Shown: positions 41,250-51,025, numbered from the stretch's first letter. The stretch is DNA of 64,000 bases from Pseudomonas sp. MRSN 12121 (GCF_000931465.1 NZ_CP010892.1:6347388-6411387), one strand, 5' to 3'. Numbers and translations: made by a program. Notes: a model not told the origin generated them from the letters alone.

Positions 41250-43247
41250 TTAGCTGTAAACCCGGCCAAGGAGCTGCCGATGGCTTTCGAACTGATCGAG
41301 CACGTCACGGGTGATCTGCTCCTGGGTGAAGCCCATCAGGTCGTATTCCTGGCTGCCGTTGTGCAGGTAAACCTCGGCGCGGTAGTAGCGCGCCCGCTCT
41401 TCCGGCACTTCGGTCGATTCGCTCGGCGCGGCCAGGTAGCCGTCCAGGCTCACTTCATAGACAAAAGGGTTGCCCTCTTCCATCTCGATCCGCACGCCCA
41501 TGCAGCGCTTGGATTTGCCGAGCAGCGTCTGCACGTCCAGGCCCTGGGCGCGCAACTGGCTCGCGGCCTCTTCCAGTGCCGGCGTCACATGCTTGTCCAT
41601 GAAGCGCTGGACCACCGCCTGGGTCGGTTGCAGGTCCAGCTGGGTCAGGCGTTCGCTGAAACCGCGACGGCCACGGGCCGCCAGTTCCGCCTGCTCCTGC
41701 TCGACTTGCGTGTCCTGGCGCATGGCCTTGTGCAGGCCGAACATGAAGCACACCAGCACCACCGAGAACGGCAGGCCGGCCAGCACCACCATGGTCTGCA
41801 TGGCTTCGAAGTTACCGGCGAACAGCAGGCCGATGGTCACCAGGGTGATCACCACCGACCAGAAGATCCGCAGCCAGTGCGGCGCGTCTTCGTCGACATT
41901 GCCGCCCTTGCAGGACAGGTTGGCCATCATCACCGCGCCGGAGTCGGCCGGGGTCAGGAACAGCACGAAACCGACGAAGATCGATACACCGATGACGACC
42001 TTCGACGCCGGGTAATGGTCCAGCAGCTGGTAGATCGCCATGGACGGCTGCTCCAGCGCCGTCTTGCCCAACTCCACCGCGCCATGGTTCATCACCAGGT
42101 CCAGCGCCGAGTTGCCGAACACCGACAGCCAGGCCAGGGTGAAGCCCAGCGGGATCAGCAGCACGCCCGCCACCAGTTCGCGCACGGTACGGCCACGGGA
42201 AATACGCGCGATGAACATGCCTACGAATGGCGCCCAGGAAATCCACCAGGCCCAGTAGAACAGGGTCCACAGGCCCAGCCAGCGGTCGGACTTGGCGCTG
42301 TCGCCTTCATACACGTAGAGGTCGAAGGTCTTGAGCACCACGCCGTTGAGGTAGTCGCCGACGTTTTGCACGAAACCGTTGAGCAGGTGCAGGGTCGGAC
42401 CGAAGAGCAGCACGAAGATCAGCAGGCCGCTGAACAGCACGATGTTCAGGTTGGACAGGCGGCGGATGCCGTTTTCCACGCCGGATACCGCGGCGATGGT
42501 CGCCACGGTGCTCATGACGATGATCACGATCAGCAGGTTGGTGTTGCTGTGCTCCATGCCGAACAGGTTTTCCAGGCCGGAAGACACCTGCATCGAGCCG
42601 ATGCCCAGGTTGGTCACCAGGCCCAGCAGGGTCACGAACATGCCGAAACCGTCCACCGCATGGCCGGCCGCGCCCTTGACCCAGCGCTCGCCCACCAGCG
42701 GGTACAGCGCCGAACGCAGCGCCAGCGGCTGGTTGTGGCGGTAGGCGAAATAGGCCACGGCCAGGCCGACCAGGGCGTAGATCGCCCAGCCGTGCAGGCC
42801 CCAGTGCAGGAACGTCAGTTGCAGTGCCTGGCGGGCGGCCAGGTTGCTGCCCGGCACGCCTTCAGGCGGGTTGAAGTAGTGGTCCAGGGGTTCGGAAGCG
42901 CCGAAGTACAGCAGCGAAATACCGATACCGGACGAAAACAGCATGCCGGCCCAGGCGCCGTAGCTGAAGTCCGGGGTGTCCTGCTTGGCCCCCAGCTTGA
43001 GCTTGCCGTAGGAGGAAAACGCCAGGCCGACGACGAATACCAGGTAGGCGGCGATCACCACCATGTAGTACCAGCCGAAACTGCGGGACAACCAGGCCTG
43101 GGCAATTCCGAGCAGTCTGCCGGCCTCTTGCGGGGCGATGATCAGAATGGCGGTCAGCAACAGGATCAACGCGGTCGAGGTGTAGAACACCCAACCGTTG
43201 ACCCGCACCTTTTCCGGTGGGGTCTTTATAAGCGAGGCAGAACTCAT
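41250..43247 (-). CDS. betT: BCCT-family choline transporter
   Basis: 665-aa sodium- or proton-coupled choline carrier with 12 membrane helices. Family residues are seen in GIGISLLYFGASEPLDHYF, FLHWGLHGWAIYALVGL, and WTLFYWAWWISWAPFVGMFIARISRGRTVRE, the BCCT substrate-binding tryptophan segment. A hydrophilic C-terminal tail of about 150 residues follows, typical of the osmoregulated BetT. Start at MSSASLIKTPPEKVRVNGW. It is divergent from betIBA, whose spacer carries the BetI palindrome. Counterpart of betT1 (PA5375). Confidence 0.96.
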   Translation of the reverse strand: MSSASLIKTPPEKVRVNGWVFYTSTALILLLTAILIIAPQEAGRLLGIAQAWLSRSFGWYYMVVIAAYLVFVVGLAFSSYGKLKLGAKQDTPDFSYGAWAGMLFSSGIGISLLYFGASEPLDHYFNPPEGVPGSNLAARQALQLTFLHWGLHGWAIYALVGLAVAYFAYRHNQPLALRSALYPLVGERWVKGAAGHAVDGFGMFVTLLGLVTNLGIGSMQVSSGLENLFGMEHSNTNLLIVIIVMSTVATIAAVSGVENGIRRLSNLNIVLFSGLLIFVLLFGPTLHLLNGFVQNVGDYLNGVVLKTFDLYVYEGDSAKSDRWLGLWTLFYWAWWISWAPFVGMFIARISRGRTVRELVAGVLLIPLGFTLAWLSVFGNSALDLVMNHGAVELGKTALEQPSMAIYQLLDHYPASKVVIGVSIFVGFVLFLTPADSGAVMMANLSCKGGNVDEDAPHWLRIFWSVVITLVTIGLLFAGNFEAMQTMVVLAGLPFSVVLVCFMFGLHKAMRQDTQVEQEQAELAARGRRGFSERLTQLDLQPTQAVVQRFMDKHVTPALEEAASQLRAQGLDVQTLLGKSKRCMGVRIEMEEGNPFVYEVSLDGYLAAPSESTEVPEERARYYRAEVYLHNGSQEYDLMGFTQEQITRDVLDQFESHRQLLGRVYS

Positions 43248-43672
43248 GGCACAGATGCTCCAGGCAGTGCGAGAGAAGAACACAAGGCAACACGGCACCC
43301 GACCAATCGGTTAGTTGGCAGCCGACCGACGGGTGATATAAAGACACCCCGAAAAAAGCCCGAACCTGCGGCAACTGCGTTGAGAACCAGCGTTGAAGGC
43401 CCTGTGCAAACGTGCAGTTCGTCACCTGGCCTTAAGCGTCTTGCCCATTCAACACGTCCGTCCTCGTTGGTTCACGCCATGCCCCGCTTGGGTTTCAGGC
43501 TTTTTCGGAGGTCGCTTTTCCGCCATCTACAAGCAGGAAGGACCTGGCAGCAGCGACGATTTGTCGCAGATCTTATTCTTTGTTGATTGAACGTTCAATC
43601 AAAACAAAATAGACTGGCCCTCACGCCGGTAGCCGTTTTGCGACTGCCCGCAGGCCTAAGGAGATGTGCAAG
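43248..43672. promoter_or_regulatory. divergent betT-betIBA control region
   Basis: 425 bp between betT and betI starts with no convincing gene. It includes the BetI operator at 43583-43602 and, overlapping it, a possible promoter for betI (TTGATT at 43583, CAAAAT at 43605, spacer 16). BetI represses betT and betIBA until choline binds (established for the family). Confidence 0.75.
43583..43602. promoter_or_regulatory. BetI operator (BetI box)
   Basis: TTGATTGAACGTTCAATCAA is a perfect 20-bp palindrome 71 bp upstream of the betI start. It agrees with BetI-box sequences described for bet promoters in proteobacteria. Confidence 0.9.
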
Positions 43673-44281
43673 ATGCCCAAGGTCGGTATGCAACCCATAC
43701 GCCGCCAGCAGTTGATCGAAGCCACGTTGCAGGCGGTCGATCAGGTCGGGATGGGGGACGCCAGCATTGCGCTGATCGCCCGTTTGGCCGGTGTCTCGAA
43801 CGGCATCATCAGTCACTACTTTCAGGACAAGAACGGCCTGATCGCAGCGACGATGGGTTACATCATGAGCATGCTCAACGAAGGCGTCAGAGCACGCCGC
43901 CAGGCCCTGACGGACGACAGCCCGCGGGCTCACCTGAAAGTGATCATCGAGGGCAACTTCGATGCCAGCCAGGTGAACGGCCCGGCAATGAAAACCTGGT
44001 TGGCCTTCTGGGCTTCCAGCATGCACCAGCCCGATTTGCACAGGTTGCAGCGGATCAACGACCACCGCTTGTATTCCAACCTGTGTTGCCAATTCCGCCG
44101 CGTCCTGCCGCTCTACCATGCGCGCAAGGCAGCCCGCGGCCTGGCGGCGTTGATCGATGGCCTGTGGCTGCGTGGCGCCCTGTCGGGTGACGCATTCGAC
44201 ACCGACCAGGCGATACGGATTGCTTACGAATACATGGATCTACAACTGGCTAAGCAGGAGCGCCCCGGCACGAATGCGTAG
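43673..44281 (+). CDS. betI: TetR-family repressor of the bet genes
   Basis: 202-aa choline-responsive repressor. N-terminal HTH: MPKVGMQPIRRQQLIEATLQAVDQVGMGDASIALIARLAGVSNGIISHYFQDKNGLIAATMGYI. Ligand domain: NGPAMKTWLAFWASSMHQPDLHRLQRINDHRLYSNL. ATG 43673 is preferred over 43664 because AAGGAG is nine bases upstream, against one base for the other. It is first in betIBA, with 128 bp to betB. It is expected to bind the palindrome at 43583-43602. Confidence 0.97.
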   Translation: MPKVGMQPIRRQQLIEATLQAVDQVGMGDASIALIARLAGVSNGIISHYFQDKNGLIAATMGYIMSMLNEGVRARRQALTDDSPRAHLKVIIEGNFDASQVNGPAMKTWLAFWASSMHQPDLHRLQRINDHRLYSNLCCQFRRVLPLYHARKAARGLAALIDGLWLRGALSGDAFDTDQAIRIAYEYMDLQLAKQERPGTNA

Positions 44282-44409
44282 CCAGCAACCTTAATAACTA
44301 CGTGGCTGAAAACGTAGCGAGCACAGGCTCCAGGACAGCGTCATGCATGCCTGGCACTTGGCCCGCCGTCGTTATCGACCCGCCACACTCAAGCACTTGC
44401 GAGGACTTT

Positions 44410-45882
44410 ATGGCCCGTTTCGAATTGCAAAAACTCTACATTGACGGCGGCTACACCGACGCCGGCAGCGACGCCACCTTCGACGCCATCAACCCGGCCA
44501 ACGGTGAAGTTCTCGCGCAAGTGCAACGTGCGACCAAGGAAGACGTCGAACGCGCCGTCGTCAGCGCCGAGAAAGGCCAGAAGATCTGGGCCGCCATGAC
44601 CGCCATGGAGCGTTCGCGCATCCTGCGCCGCGCCGTGGAAATCCTCCGTGAGCGCAACGACGAACTGGCTGCCCTGGAAACCCTGGACACCGGCAAGGCC
44701 TACTCCGAAACCAAGTATGTCGACATCGTCACCGGCGCCGACGTGCTGGAATACTACGCAGGCCTGGTACCGGCCATCGAAGGCGAGCAGATCCCGCTGC
44801 GCACCACCTCGTTCGTCTACACCCGTCGCGAGCCGCTGGGCGTGGTCGCCGGTATCGGCGCGTGGAACTACCCGATCCAGATCGCCCTGTGGAAATCCGC
44901 GCCAGCCCTGGCGGCCGGCAACGCGATGATCTTCAAGCCAAGCGAAGTCACCTCGCTGACCACCCTGAAACTGGCCGAGATCTACACCGAAGCCGGCGTT
45001 CCGGCTGGCGTGTTCAACGTCCTGACCGGCAGCGGCCGTGAAGTCGGCACCTGGCTGACCGAGCACCCGCGCATCGAGAAAGTCTCCTTCACCGGCGGCA
45101 CCGACACCGGCAAGAAAGTCATGGCCAGCGCTTCCAGCTCTTCGCTCAAGGACGTGACCATGGAACTGGGCGGCAAGTCGCCACTGATTATCTGCGACGA
45201 CGCCGACCTGGATCGCGCCGCCGACACCGCGATGATGGCCAACTTCTACAGCTCCGGCCAGGTCTGCACCAACGGCACCCGCGTGTTCGTACCAAGCCAC
45301 CTGAAAGCCGCTTTCGAAGCCAAGATCGTCGAGCGCGTAGCGCGCATCCGCGTCGGCAATCCGGAAGACGAAAACACCAACTTCGGCCCGCTGGTCAGCT
45401 TCGCCCACATGGAGAACGTGCTGGGCTACATCGCCAAGGGCAAGGAAGAAGGCGCTCGCCTGCTGTGCGGCGGCGAACGCCTGACCGACGGCACATTCGC
45501 CAAGGGTGCTTTCGTGGCGCCGACCGTGTTCACCGACTGCACCGACGAGATGACCATCGTCCGCGAAGAAATCTTCGGCCCGGTGATGAGCATCCTGACC
45601 TACGAAACCGAAGCAGAAGTGATCCGTCGCGCCAACGACACCGACTTCGGCCTGGCCGCCGGTGTGGTGACCCGCGACCTGAACCGCGCACACCGCATCA
45701 TTCATCAGCTCGAAGCCGGTATCTGCTGGATCAACGCCTGGGGCGAATCCGACGCCAAGATGCCAGTGGGCGGCTACAAGCAGTCGGGTGTCGGTCGTGA
45801 GAACGGCATCAGCTCGCTGAACAACTTCACCCGCATCAAATCGGTACAGGTCGAGCTGGGCGACTACGCCTCGGTGTTCTAA
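44410..45882 (+). CDS. betB: betaine-aldehyde dehydrogenase
   Basis: 490-aa NAD(P)-dependent aldehyde dehydrogenase, second step of choline to glycine betaine. It shows GIGAWNYPIQIALWKSAPALAAGNAMIFKPSE, the catalytic Glu in VTMELGGKSPLII, the catalytic Cys in SSGQVCTNGTRVFV, and the tail KQSGVGRENGISSLNNFTRIKSVQVELG. Length matches BetB. RBS GAGG is six bases upstream. A degenerate REP pair lies between it and betA. Confidence 0.98.
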   Translation: MARFELQKLYIDGGYTDAGSDATFDAINPANGEVLAQVQRATKEDVERAVVSAEKGQKIWAAMTAMERSRILRRAVEILRERNDELAALETLDTGKAYSETKYVDIVTGADVLEYYAGLVPAIEGEQIPLRTTSFVYTRREPLGVVAGIGAWNYPIQIALWKSAPALAAGNAMIFKPSEVTSLTTLKLAEIYTEAGVPAGVFNVLTGSGREVGTWLTEHPRIEKVSFTGGTDTGKKVMASASSSSLKDVTMELGGKSPLIICDDADLDRAADTAMMANFYSSGQVCTNGTRVFVPSHLKAAFEAKIVERVARIRVGNPEDENTNFGPLVSFAHMENVLGYIAKGKEEGARLLCGGERLTDGTFAKGAFVAPTVFTDCTDEMTIVREEIFGPVMSILTYETEAEVIRRANDTDFGLAAGVVTRDLNRAHRIIHQLEAGICWINAWGESDAKMPVGGYKQSGVGRENGISSLNNFTRIKSVQVELGDYASVF

Positions 45883-45911
45883 GGCGACATTCGCTTCGCC
45901 CGCGAGGCCGT

Positions 45912-45990
45912 CATTCGCGGGCAAGCCTCATTCCTACAGGCAATGCAATCGGTAGGAGCAGGGGGGACGCCCAGTCCTCGCCCGCGATCG
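45912..45990. repeat. diverged REP inverted pair between betB and betA
   Basis: TTCGCGGGCAAGCCTCATTC faces CGGTAGGAGCAGGGGGGACG...CGCCCGCGATC. The right arm is mutated. Confidence 0.75.
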
Positions 45991-46045
45991 AGTGCGCAGC
46001 ACTCGCAATGGCCAGACCTGACCAACTTCAAAGAGGGTGCATTCA

Positions 46046-47749
46046 ATGTCCCAAGAATACGATTACATCATCATCGGTGCCGGCTCCGCCGGTAACACCC
46101 TGGCGACCCGTCTGACCGAAGACGAAGGCGTCACCGTGCTGCTGCTCGAAGCGGGCGGCCCCGACTACCGTTTCGACTTCCGCACGCAGATGCCGGCAGC
46201 CCTGGCGTTCCCGCTGCAGGGCCGGCGCTACAACTGGGCCTACGAAACCGATCCCGAGCCGCACATGGACGGCCGCCGGATGGAATGCGGTCGCGGCAAG
46301 GGCCTGGGCGGCTCCTCGCTGATCAACGGCATGTGCTACATCCGCGGCAACGCCATGGACTACGACGGCTGGGCAAAACTGCCGGGCCTGGAAGACTGGA
46401 CCTACCTGGACTGCCTTCCCTACTTCCGCAAGGCGGAAACCCGTGATATCGGCCCGAACGACTACCACGGCGGCGAAGGCCCGGTCAGCGTGACCACCCC
46501 GAAAGCCGGCAACAACCCGCTGTTCCACGCCATGGTCGAAGCCGGTGTGCAGGCCGGTTACCCGCGCACCGAAGACCTCAACGGCTACCAGCAGGAAGGT
46601 TTCGGCCCGATGGACCGTACCGTGACGCCTAAAGGCCGTCGCGCCAGTACCGCCCGCGGCTACCTGGACGTGGCGAAAAAGCGCTCGACCCTGAGCATCG
46701 TCACCCACGCCCTGACCGACAAGATCCTGTTCGAAGGCAAGCGTGCGGTGGGCGTGCGTTACCTGGTCGGCTCCGCCGAAGAACGCGTCGAAGCCCGCGC
46801 CCGCAAGGAAGTGCTGGTGTGCAGCGGCGCGATCGGTTCGCCACAACTGCTGCAACGTTCCGGCGTCGGCCCGCGCGCCCTGCTGGAAAGCCTGGACATC
46901 CCGGTGGTCCACGACCTGCCGGGCGTCGGCGAAAACCTGCAGGACCACCTCGAGCTCTACCTGCAGTACGCCTGCACCCAGCCCATCTCGCTGTACCCGT
47001 CGCTGCTCTGGTACAACCAGCCGGCCATTGGCGCCGAGTGGCTGTTCAACGGCACCGGCATCGGCGCCAGCAACCAGTTCGAAGCCGGCGGTTTCATCCG
47101 CACCCGTCCGGAATTCGAGTGGCCGAACATCCAGTACCACTTCCTGCCGGTGGCGATTAACTACAACGGCAGCAACGGCGTGCAGGAACACGGTTTCCAG
47201 GCGCACATGGGTTCCATGCGCTCCCCTAGCCGCGGCCGCGTGCAACTGAAGTCGAAGAACCCACGGGACTACCCGAGCATCCTCTTCAACTACATGGCCA
47301 CCGAGCAGGACTGGCAGGAATTCCGCGACGGCATCCGCCTGACCCGGGAAATCATGCAGCAACCGGCACTGGACCCGTACCGCGGCCGCGAAATCAGCCC
47401 GGGCATCGAGGTGCAAACTGACGAGCAGCTGGACAAGTTCATCCGCGAGCACGCCGAAACCGCGTTCCACCCATCCTGCTCGTGCAAGATGGGCACCGAC
47501 GACATGGCGGTGGTCGATGGCCAGGGCCGTGTGCATGGCATGCAGGGCCTGCGAGTGGTCGACGCATCGATCATGCCGATCATCACCACCGGCAACCTGA
47601 ACGCGCCGACGATCATGATCGCCGAGAAAATCGCCGACAAGATCCGTGGCCGCCAGCCGCTGCCGCGCAGCAAGGCGCCTTACTACGTGGCGGGCGACGC
47701 CCCGGTACGTGGCAAGCCCGTGCGTGAAGTGAGCGCTACCGCGCAGTAA
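46046..47749 (+). CDS. betA: choline dehydrogenase
   Basis: 567-aa membrane-associated GMC-family FAD oxidoreductase oxidising choline to betaine aldehyde. FAD motif: YDYIIIGAGSAGNTLATRLTEDEGVTVLLLEAGG. GMC signatures: GRGKGLGGSSLINGMCYIRG and GAIGSPQLLQRSGVG. C-terminal catalytic His region: HPSCSCKMG and NLNAPTIMIAEKIAD. Start at MSQEYDY with AGAGG upstream; an in-frame GTG nine bases earlier is less likely. It is followed by a strong terminator. Confidence 0.98.
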   Translation: MSQEYDYIIIGAGSAGNTLATRLTEDEGVTVLLLEAGGPDYRFDFRTQMPAALAFPLQGRRYNWAYETDPEPHMDGRRMECGRGKGLGGSSLINGMCYIRGNAMDYDGWAKLPGLEDWTYLDCLPYFRKAETRDIGPNDYHGGEGPVSVTTPKAGNNPLFHAMVEAGVQAGYPRTEDLNGYQQEGFGPMDRTVTPKGRRASTARGYLDVAKKRSTLSIVTHALTDKILFEGKRAVGVRYLVGSAEERVEARARKEVLVCSGAIGSPQLLQRSGVGPRALLESLDIPVVHDLPGVGENLQDHLELYLQYACTQPISLYPSLLWYNQPAIGAEWLFNGTGIGASNQFEAGGFIRTRPEFEWPNIQYHFLPVAINYNGSNGVQEHGFQAHMGSMRSPSRGRVQLKSKNPRDYPSILFNYMATEQDWQEFRDGIRLTREIMQQPALDPYRGREISPGIEVQTDEQLDKFIREHAETAFHPSCSCKMGTDDMAVVDGQGRVHGMQGLRVVDASIMPIITTGNLNAPTIMIAEKIADKIRGRQPLPRSKAPYYVAGDAPVRGKPVREVSATAQ

Positions 47750-47754
47750 ACCGG

Positions 47755-47787
47755 ACGGCGCCGATCGCAACGATCGGCGCCGTTTTA
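47755..47787 (+). terminator. intrinsic terminator of betIBA
   Basis: ACGGCGCCGATCG-CAA-CGATCGGCGCCGT followed by TTTA: a perfect 13-bp stem five bases after the betA stop. Confidence 0.92.
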
Positions 47788-47936
47788 CTGTCCGGGCCAA
47801 GGCTACATCTTTCCTACACTCCCCTCCCCATCCGCGCTTGATACCGCCCGCCGCCCAGGCCTAATCTAGGCGCCTGCCAATGCTCTGCGGCAACCATTTC
47901 TTTCGCTTCGTTCCTGGCTTGCATCAAAGCCCTCCG

Positions 47937-47993
47937 GGCTTTATCGCGAGCAAGCCCGCGCTTATCCGGAGCCGGCTTGCTCGCGATAAAGCC
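47937..47993. repeat. perfect 20-bp inverted repeat (REP pair)
   Basis: GGCTTTATCGCGAGCAAGCC (47937-47956) and its exact complement (47974-47993) are separated by 17 bases, 35 bp upstream of the tldD-like start. It is a short, unusually perfect variant of the REP pair. Confidence 0.85.
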
Positions 47994-48028
47994 TGCAAAG
48001 CTACGCTGTTCACATGGAGGTTCCTCGC

Positions 48029-49471
48029 ATGTTCGATTTCCACCCCCAGCTCAAGCAGCGTTTCGCTGCCTTGCGCACGGGCGCCGAATTCTTTTCCCTG
48101 CGCTACGTGCGCGAGTCCGGCCAGTACCTGTCGGTGCGCAAGAACGTGGCCGAACCACCGAGCCTGAGCCGCGACGAAGGCGCGATGCTGACCGTGCGGG
48201 TCAATGGCGTCGAGGCCTATGCCGCCACCAACGACCTGTCGCAACAGGGCCTGCAGGCCGCGCTGCAACGGGCCGAGCAGCAAGCCCGGCTGATTGCCGC
48301 CCATGCCCTGCTCGACCTGCGCGAACAGCCGGTATCGAGCGAGCGCGCCGACTATTTCTCGCCCAACCTCGAGCAGCCCTTTGCCACCCTGAGCGATTGC
48401 TACCAGTTGCTGGGCGACGAATCCGCGGCGGTGCCCAAGGACGAACGGCTGGTGAACTGGCAGGTCAGCATCGGCCTCACCCATGTCGAGCAGATCTACC
48501 TCAACAGCGCCGGCGCCGAGTTGCGCCAGGCCCAGCGTTTCGTCTATCCGGGCCTGGATGTCACCGCCTACGACGGCCAGGACAGCCAGACCCGCAGCCT
48601 GGGCCGCGAAAACTTCGGCCAGCAGGGCGGCATCGACGTGATCGGCCGCTGCGGGCTGGTCGGCGCCGGGCCCCAGGTGGCCGACCAGGCCCTGCAACTG
48701 CTGCTGGCGCCCAACACGCCGCAAGGCCCACGCGACCTGCTGCTGATGCCGGACCAGATGATGCTGCAGATCCACGAATCCATCGGCCACCCGCTGGAGC
48801 TGGACCGCATCCTCGGCGACGAGCGCAACTACGCCGGCACCAGCTTCGTGAAGGCCAGCGACTTCGGCCACCTGCAGTACGGCTCCAGCCTGCTCAACGT
48901 GACCTTCGACCCGGACATTCCCGAGCAACTGGCCAGCTACGGCCATGACGACGACGGCACGGCCGCCAGCAAGCAGTTCCTGATCAAGCAGGGCCTGCTG
49001 CTGCGCCCGCTGGGTGGCGCGCTCTCGCAATTTCGCGCCGGCCTCGACGGCGTGGCCAACAGCCGCGCCTGCGGCTGGAACCGCCCACCCATCGACCGCA
49101 TGGCCAACCTCAATATCGAGCCCGGCGACCAGCCGCTGGAGCAGCTGATCGGCGGCATCGAGCGCGGCATCCTGATGTCCACCAACCGTTCCTGGTCCAT
49201 CGACGACGCGCGCAACAAGTTCCAGTTCGGCTGCGAATGGGGCCAGTTGATCGAGAACGGCGAACTCAAGGGCGTGGTGAAGAACCCGAACTACCGGGCG
49301 ATTTCCGCGCAGTTCTGGAAGAGCCTCAGCGCCGTCGGCGACGCCAGCACCTTCAAGGTCCTGGGCACGCCGAACTGCGGCAAGGGCGAACCGAACCAGG
49401 TGATCCGCGTGGGCCATGCCTCGCCGGCCTGTGTTTTCAGCAATGTCGATGTATTTGGAGGAGACGCCTGA
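48029..49471 (+). CDS. TldD/PmbA family metalloprotease, TldD-like
   Basis: 480-aa TldD-type subunit. The zinc-binding variant motif HExxxH is present as IHESIGHPLELDRILGDERNYAGTSF (about residue 255). The C-terminal VFSNVDVFGGDA resembles TldD tails. Start at MFDFHPQLKQ with GGAGG about nine bases upstream. Its TGA overlaps the ATG of a PmbA-like gene by one base, so the two probably form a TldD/TldE-like heterodimer that trims unfolded peptides. No obvious peptide precursor is adjacent. It is probably additional to the housekeeping tldD/pmbA pair found elsewhere in pseudomonads. Confidence 0.9.
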   Translation: MFDFHPQLKQRFAALRTGAEFFSLRYVRESGQYLSVRKNVAEPPSLSRDEGAMLTVRVNGVEAYAATNDLSQQGLQAALQRAEQQARLIAAHALLDLREQPVSSERADYFSPNLEQPFATLSDCYQLLGDESAAVPKDERLVNWQVSIGLTHVEQIYLNSAGAELRQAQRFVYPGLDVTAYDGQDSQTRSLGRENFGQQGGIDVIGRCGLVGAGPQVADQALQLLLAPNTPQGPRDLLLMPDQMMLQIHESIGHPLELDRILGDERNYAGTSFVKASDFGHLQYGSSLLNVTFDPDIPEQLASYGHDDDGTAASKQFLIKQGLLLRPLGGALSQFRAGLDGVANSRACGWNRPPIDRMANLNIEPGDQPLEQLIGGIERGILMSTNRSWSIDDARNKFQFGCEWGQLIENGELKGVVKNPNYRAISAQFWKSLSAVGDASTFKVLGTPNCGKGEPNQVIRVGHASPACVFSNVDVFGGDA

Positions 49472-50808
49472 TGAGTACGTCCATGAATCAGGCCGAGCAG
49501 TTCAAGGCCCTGGTGCAATGGCTGCGCGACGCCGTGCGCGGGCCCGAGCAGTTCACCCTGCGCTATGCCGCCGAGTCCTCGCAGTTCATCCGCTTCAACC
49601 ACGCCCAGGTACGCCAGGCCGGGCACGTGCAACAGGCCAGCCTCGGCTTCAAGCTGATCGACGACGGACGCCACGCCGACCTCGACATCACCCTCGCCGG
49701 CGATCCGCAGGTCGATATCCAGCGCCTGGCCGATGGCCTGCAACAGTTGCGCGAGACCCTGCCGCTGTTGCCCCGCGACCCGTACCTGCTGCTCAACCCC
49801 GACGCCTGGAACACCCATGACGTGCAAGAGCACCCGCTGCCCGGCAGCGAACAGGTGGTAACCGAAATCGCCCAGGCCGCGGCCGGGCTGGACCTGGTGG
49901 GGTTCTACGCGGCGGGTCCGATCAGCCGGGGGTTCGCCAGTTCCTCGGGGGCCTTCGGCTGGCACCAGGCCAACAGCTTCAACTTCGACTTCAGCCTGTT
50001 CCACGAGAACGGCCAGGCGGTCAAGGCCAGCTACGCCGGGCACCAATGGAGCAGCCAGGGCTTCGCCCAGCGCTTCCGACAGGCCCGCGAGCAACTGGCG
50101 TTTCTCGGCCGGCCGCTGCGCACCCTGGCGCCCGGGCAGTATCGCGCCTACCTGGCGCCGGCGGCCCTGGAAGAGATCATGGGCATGCTCAGCTGGGGCG
50201 GTTTTTCCGCGCAGTCCATCGCCAGCAAGCACAGCCCGCTGCAGAAGCTCTACGCCGGCGATGCCCGCCTGAGCCCGCTGGTATCGCTGGACGAGCAGGT
50301 CAGCGGTTCGTTGAGCCCGGCCTTTTCCGATGAAGGCTACCCGCGCAGCGACCTGTCGCTGATCGCCGAGGGCGTCGCCCGCGAACAGTTGGTCAATTCG
50401 CGCAGCGCCGCCGAATACGACCTGGCCGCCAATGGTGCCGGCAGCGGCGAATACCCCAGCGCGTTGAACATGGCTGCCGGACAGTTGTCGCAGCAGGACA
50501 TCCTCAAGCAACTGGGCACTGGCCTGTACATCAACAACCTGTGGTACCTGAACTATTCGGACCAGCCGGCGGCGCGCCTCACCGGCATGACCCGCTTCGC
50601 TACCTTCTGGGTGGAGAACGGCGAGATCCAGGCCCCGGTCAGCACCATGCGTTTCGATGACAGCGTCTACAGCCTGCTGGGTTCGCACCTGGAAGGCCTG
50701 ACCCGCGAGCGTGAGCTGTTGCTTTCGGCCAGCACCTACAGCCAGCGCCAGACGGCCTCGGCACACCTGCCGGGAGCGCTGGTGAGCCGGCTGACGCTGA
50801 CCTTGTAA
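49471..50808 (+). CDS. TldD/PmbA family protein, PmbA(TldE)-like
   Basis: 445-aa partner of the TldD-like protein. It lacks an HExxxH motif, as usual for the non-catalytic TldE/PmbA subunit. Features: FTLRYAAESSQFIRFNHAQVRQAG, GFYAAGPISRGFASSSGAFGW, GTGLYINNLWYLNYSDQPAARLTGMTRFATFWVENGEIQAPVSTMRFDDSVYSLLG; the last is the conserved PmbA C-terminal core. One-base stop/start overlap with the upstream gene. Substrate unknown. Confidence 0.9.
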   Translation: MSTSMNQAEQFKALVQWLRDAVRGPEQFTLRYAAESSQFIRFNHAQVRQAGHVQQASLGFKLIDDGRHADLDITLAGDPQVDIQRLADGLQQLRETLPLLPRDPYLLLNPDAWNTHDVQEHPLPGSEQVVTEIAQAAAGLDLVGFYAAGPISRGFASSSGAFGWHQANSFNFDFSLFHENGQAVKASYAGHQWSSQGFAQRFRQAREQLAFLGRPLRTLAPGQYRAYLAPAALEEIMGMLSWGGFSAQSIASKHSPLQKLYAGDARLSPLVSLDEQVSGSLSPAFSDEGYPRSDLSLIAEGVAREQLVNSRSAAEYDLAANGAGSGEYPSALNMAAGQLSQQDILKQLGTGLYINNLWYLNYSDQPAARLTGMTRFATFWVENGEIQAPVSTMRFDDSVYSLLGSHLEGLTRERELLLSASTYSQRQTASAHLPGALVSRLTLTL

Positions 50809-50833
50809 CCGCTGTCGCCGACACCTCGCGCTT

Positions 50834-50984
50834 CTGTAGGAGCGAGGCTTGCCCGCGATGGCGGTTCGTCTTCGACATCGATGCTGAATGTCACGCCGCC
50901 ATCGCGAGCAAGTCGGATCGCCGCCCGTTCGCTCCTACAAATGCCATTTCGTAGGAGCGGGCTGCGATCCGGATCGCCCGAGAT
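50834..50984. repeat. cluster of three REP elements
   Basis: CTGTAGGAGCGAGGCTTGCC, then CATCGCGAGCAAGTCGGATC...TCGCTCCTAC, then CGTAGGAGCGGGCTGCGATCC. It lies upstream of the MdtD-like gene. Confidence 0.85.
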
Positions 50985-51025
50985 GATGTTGTAGAGGCAA
51001 GCGTTCATAACGAGAAAGAGATCCC

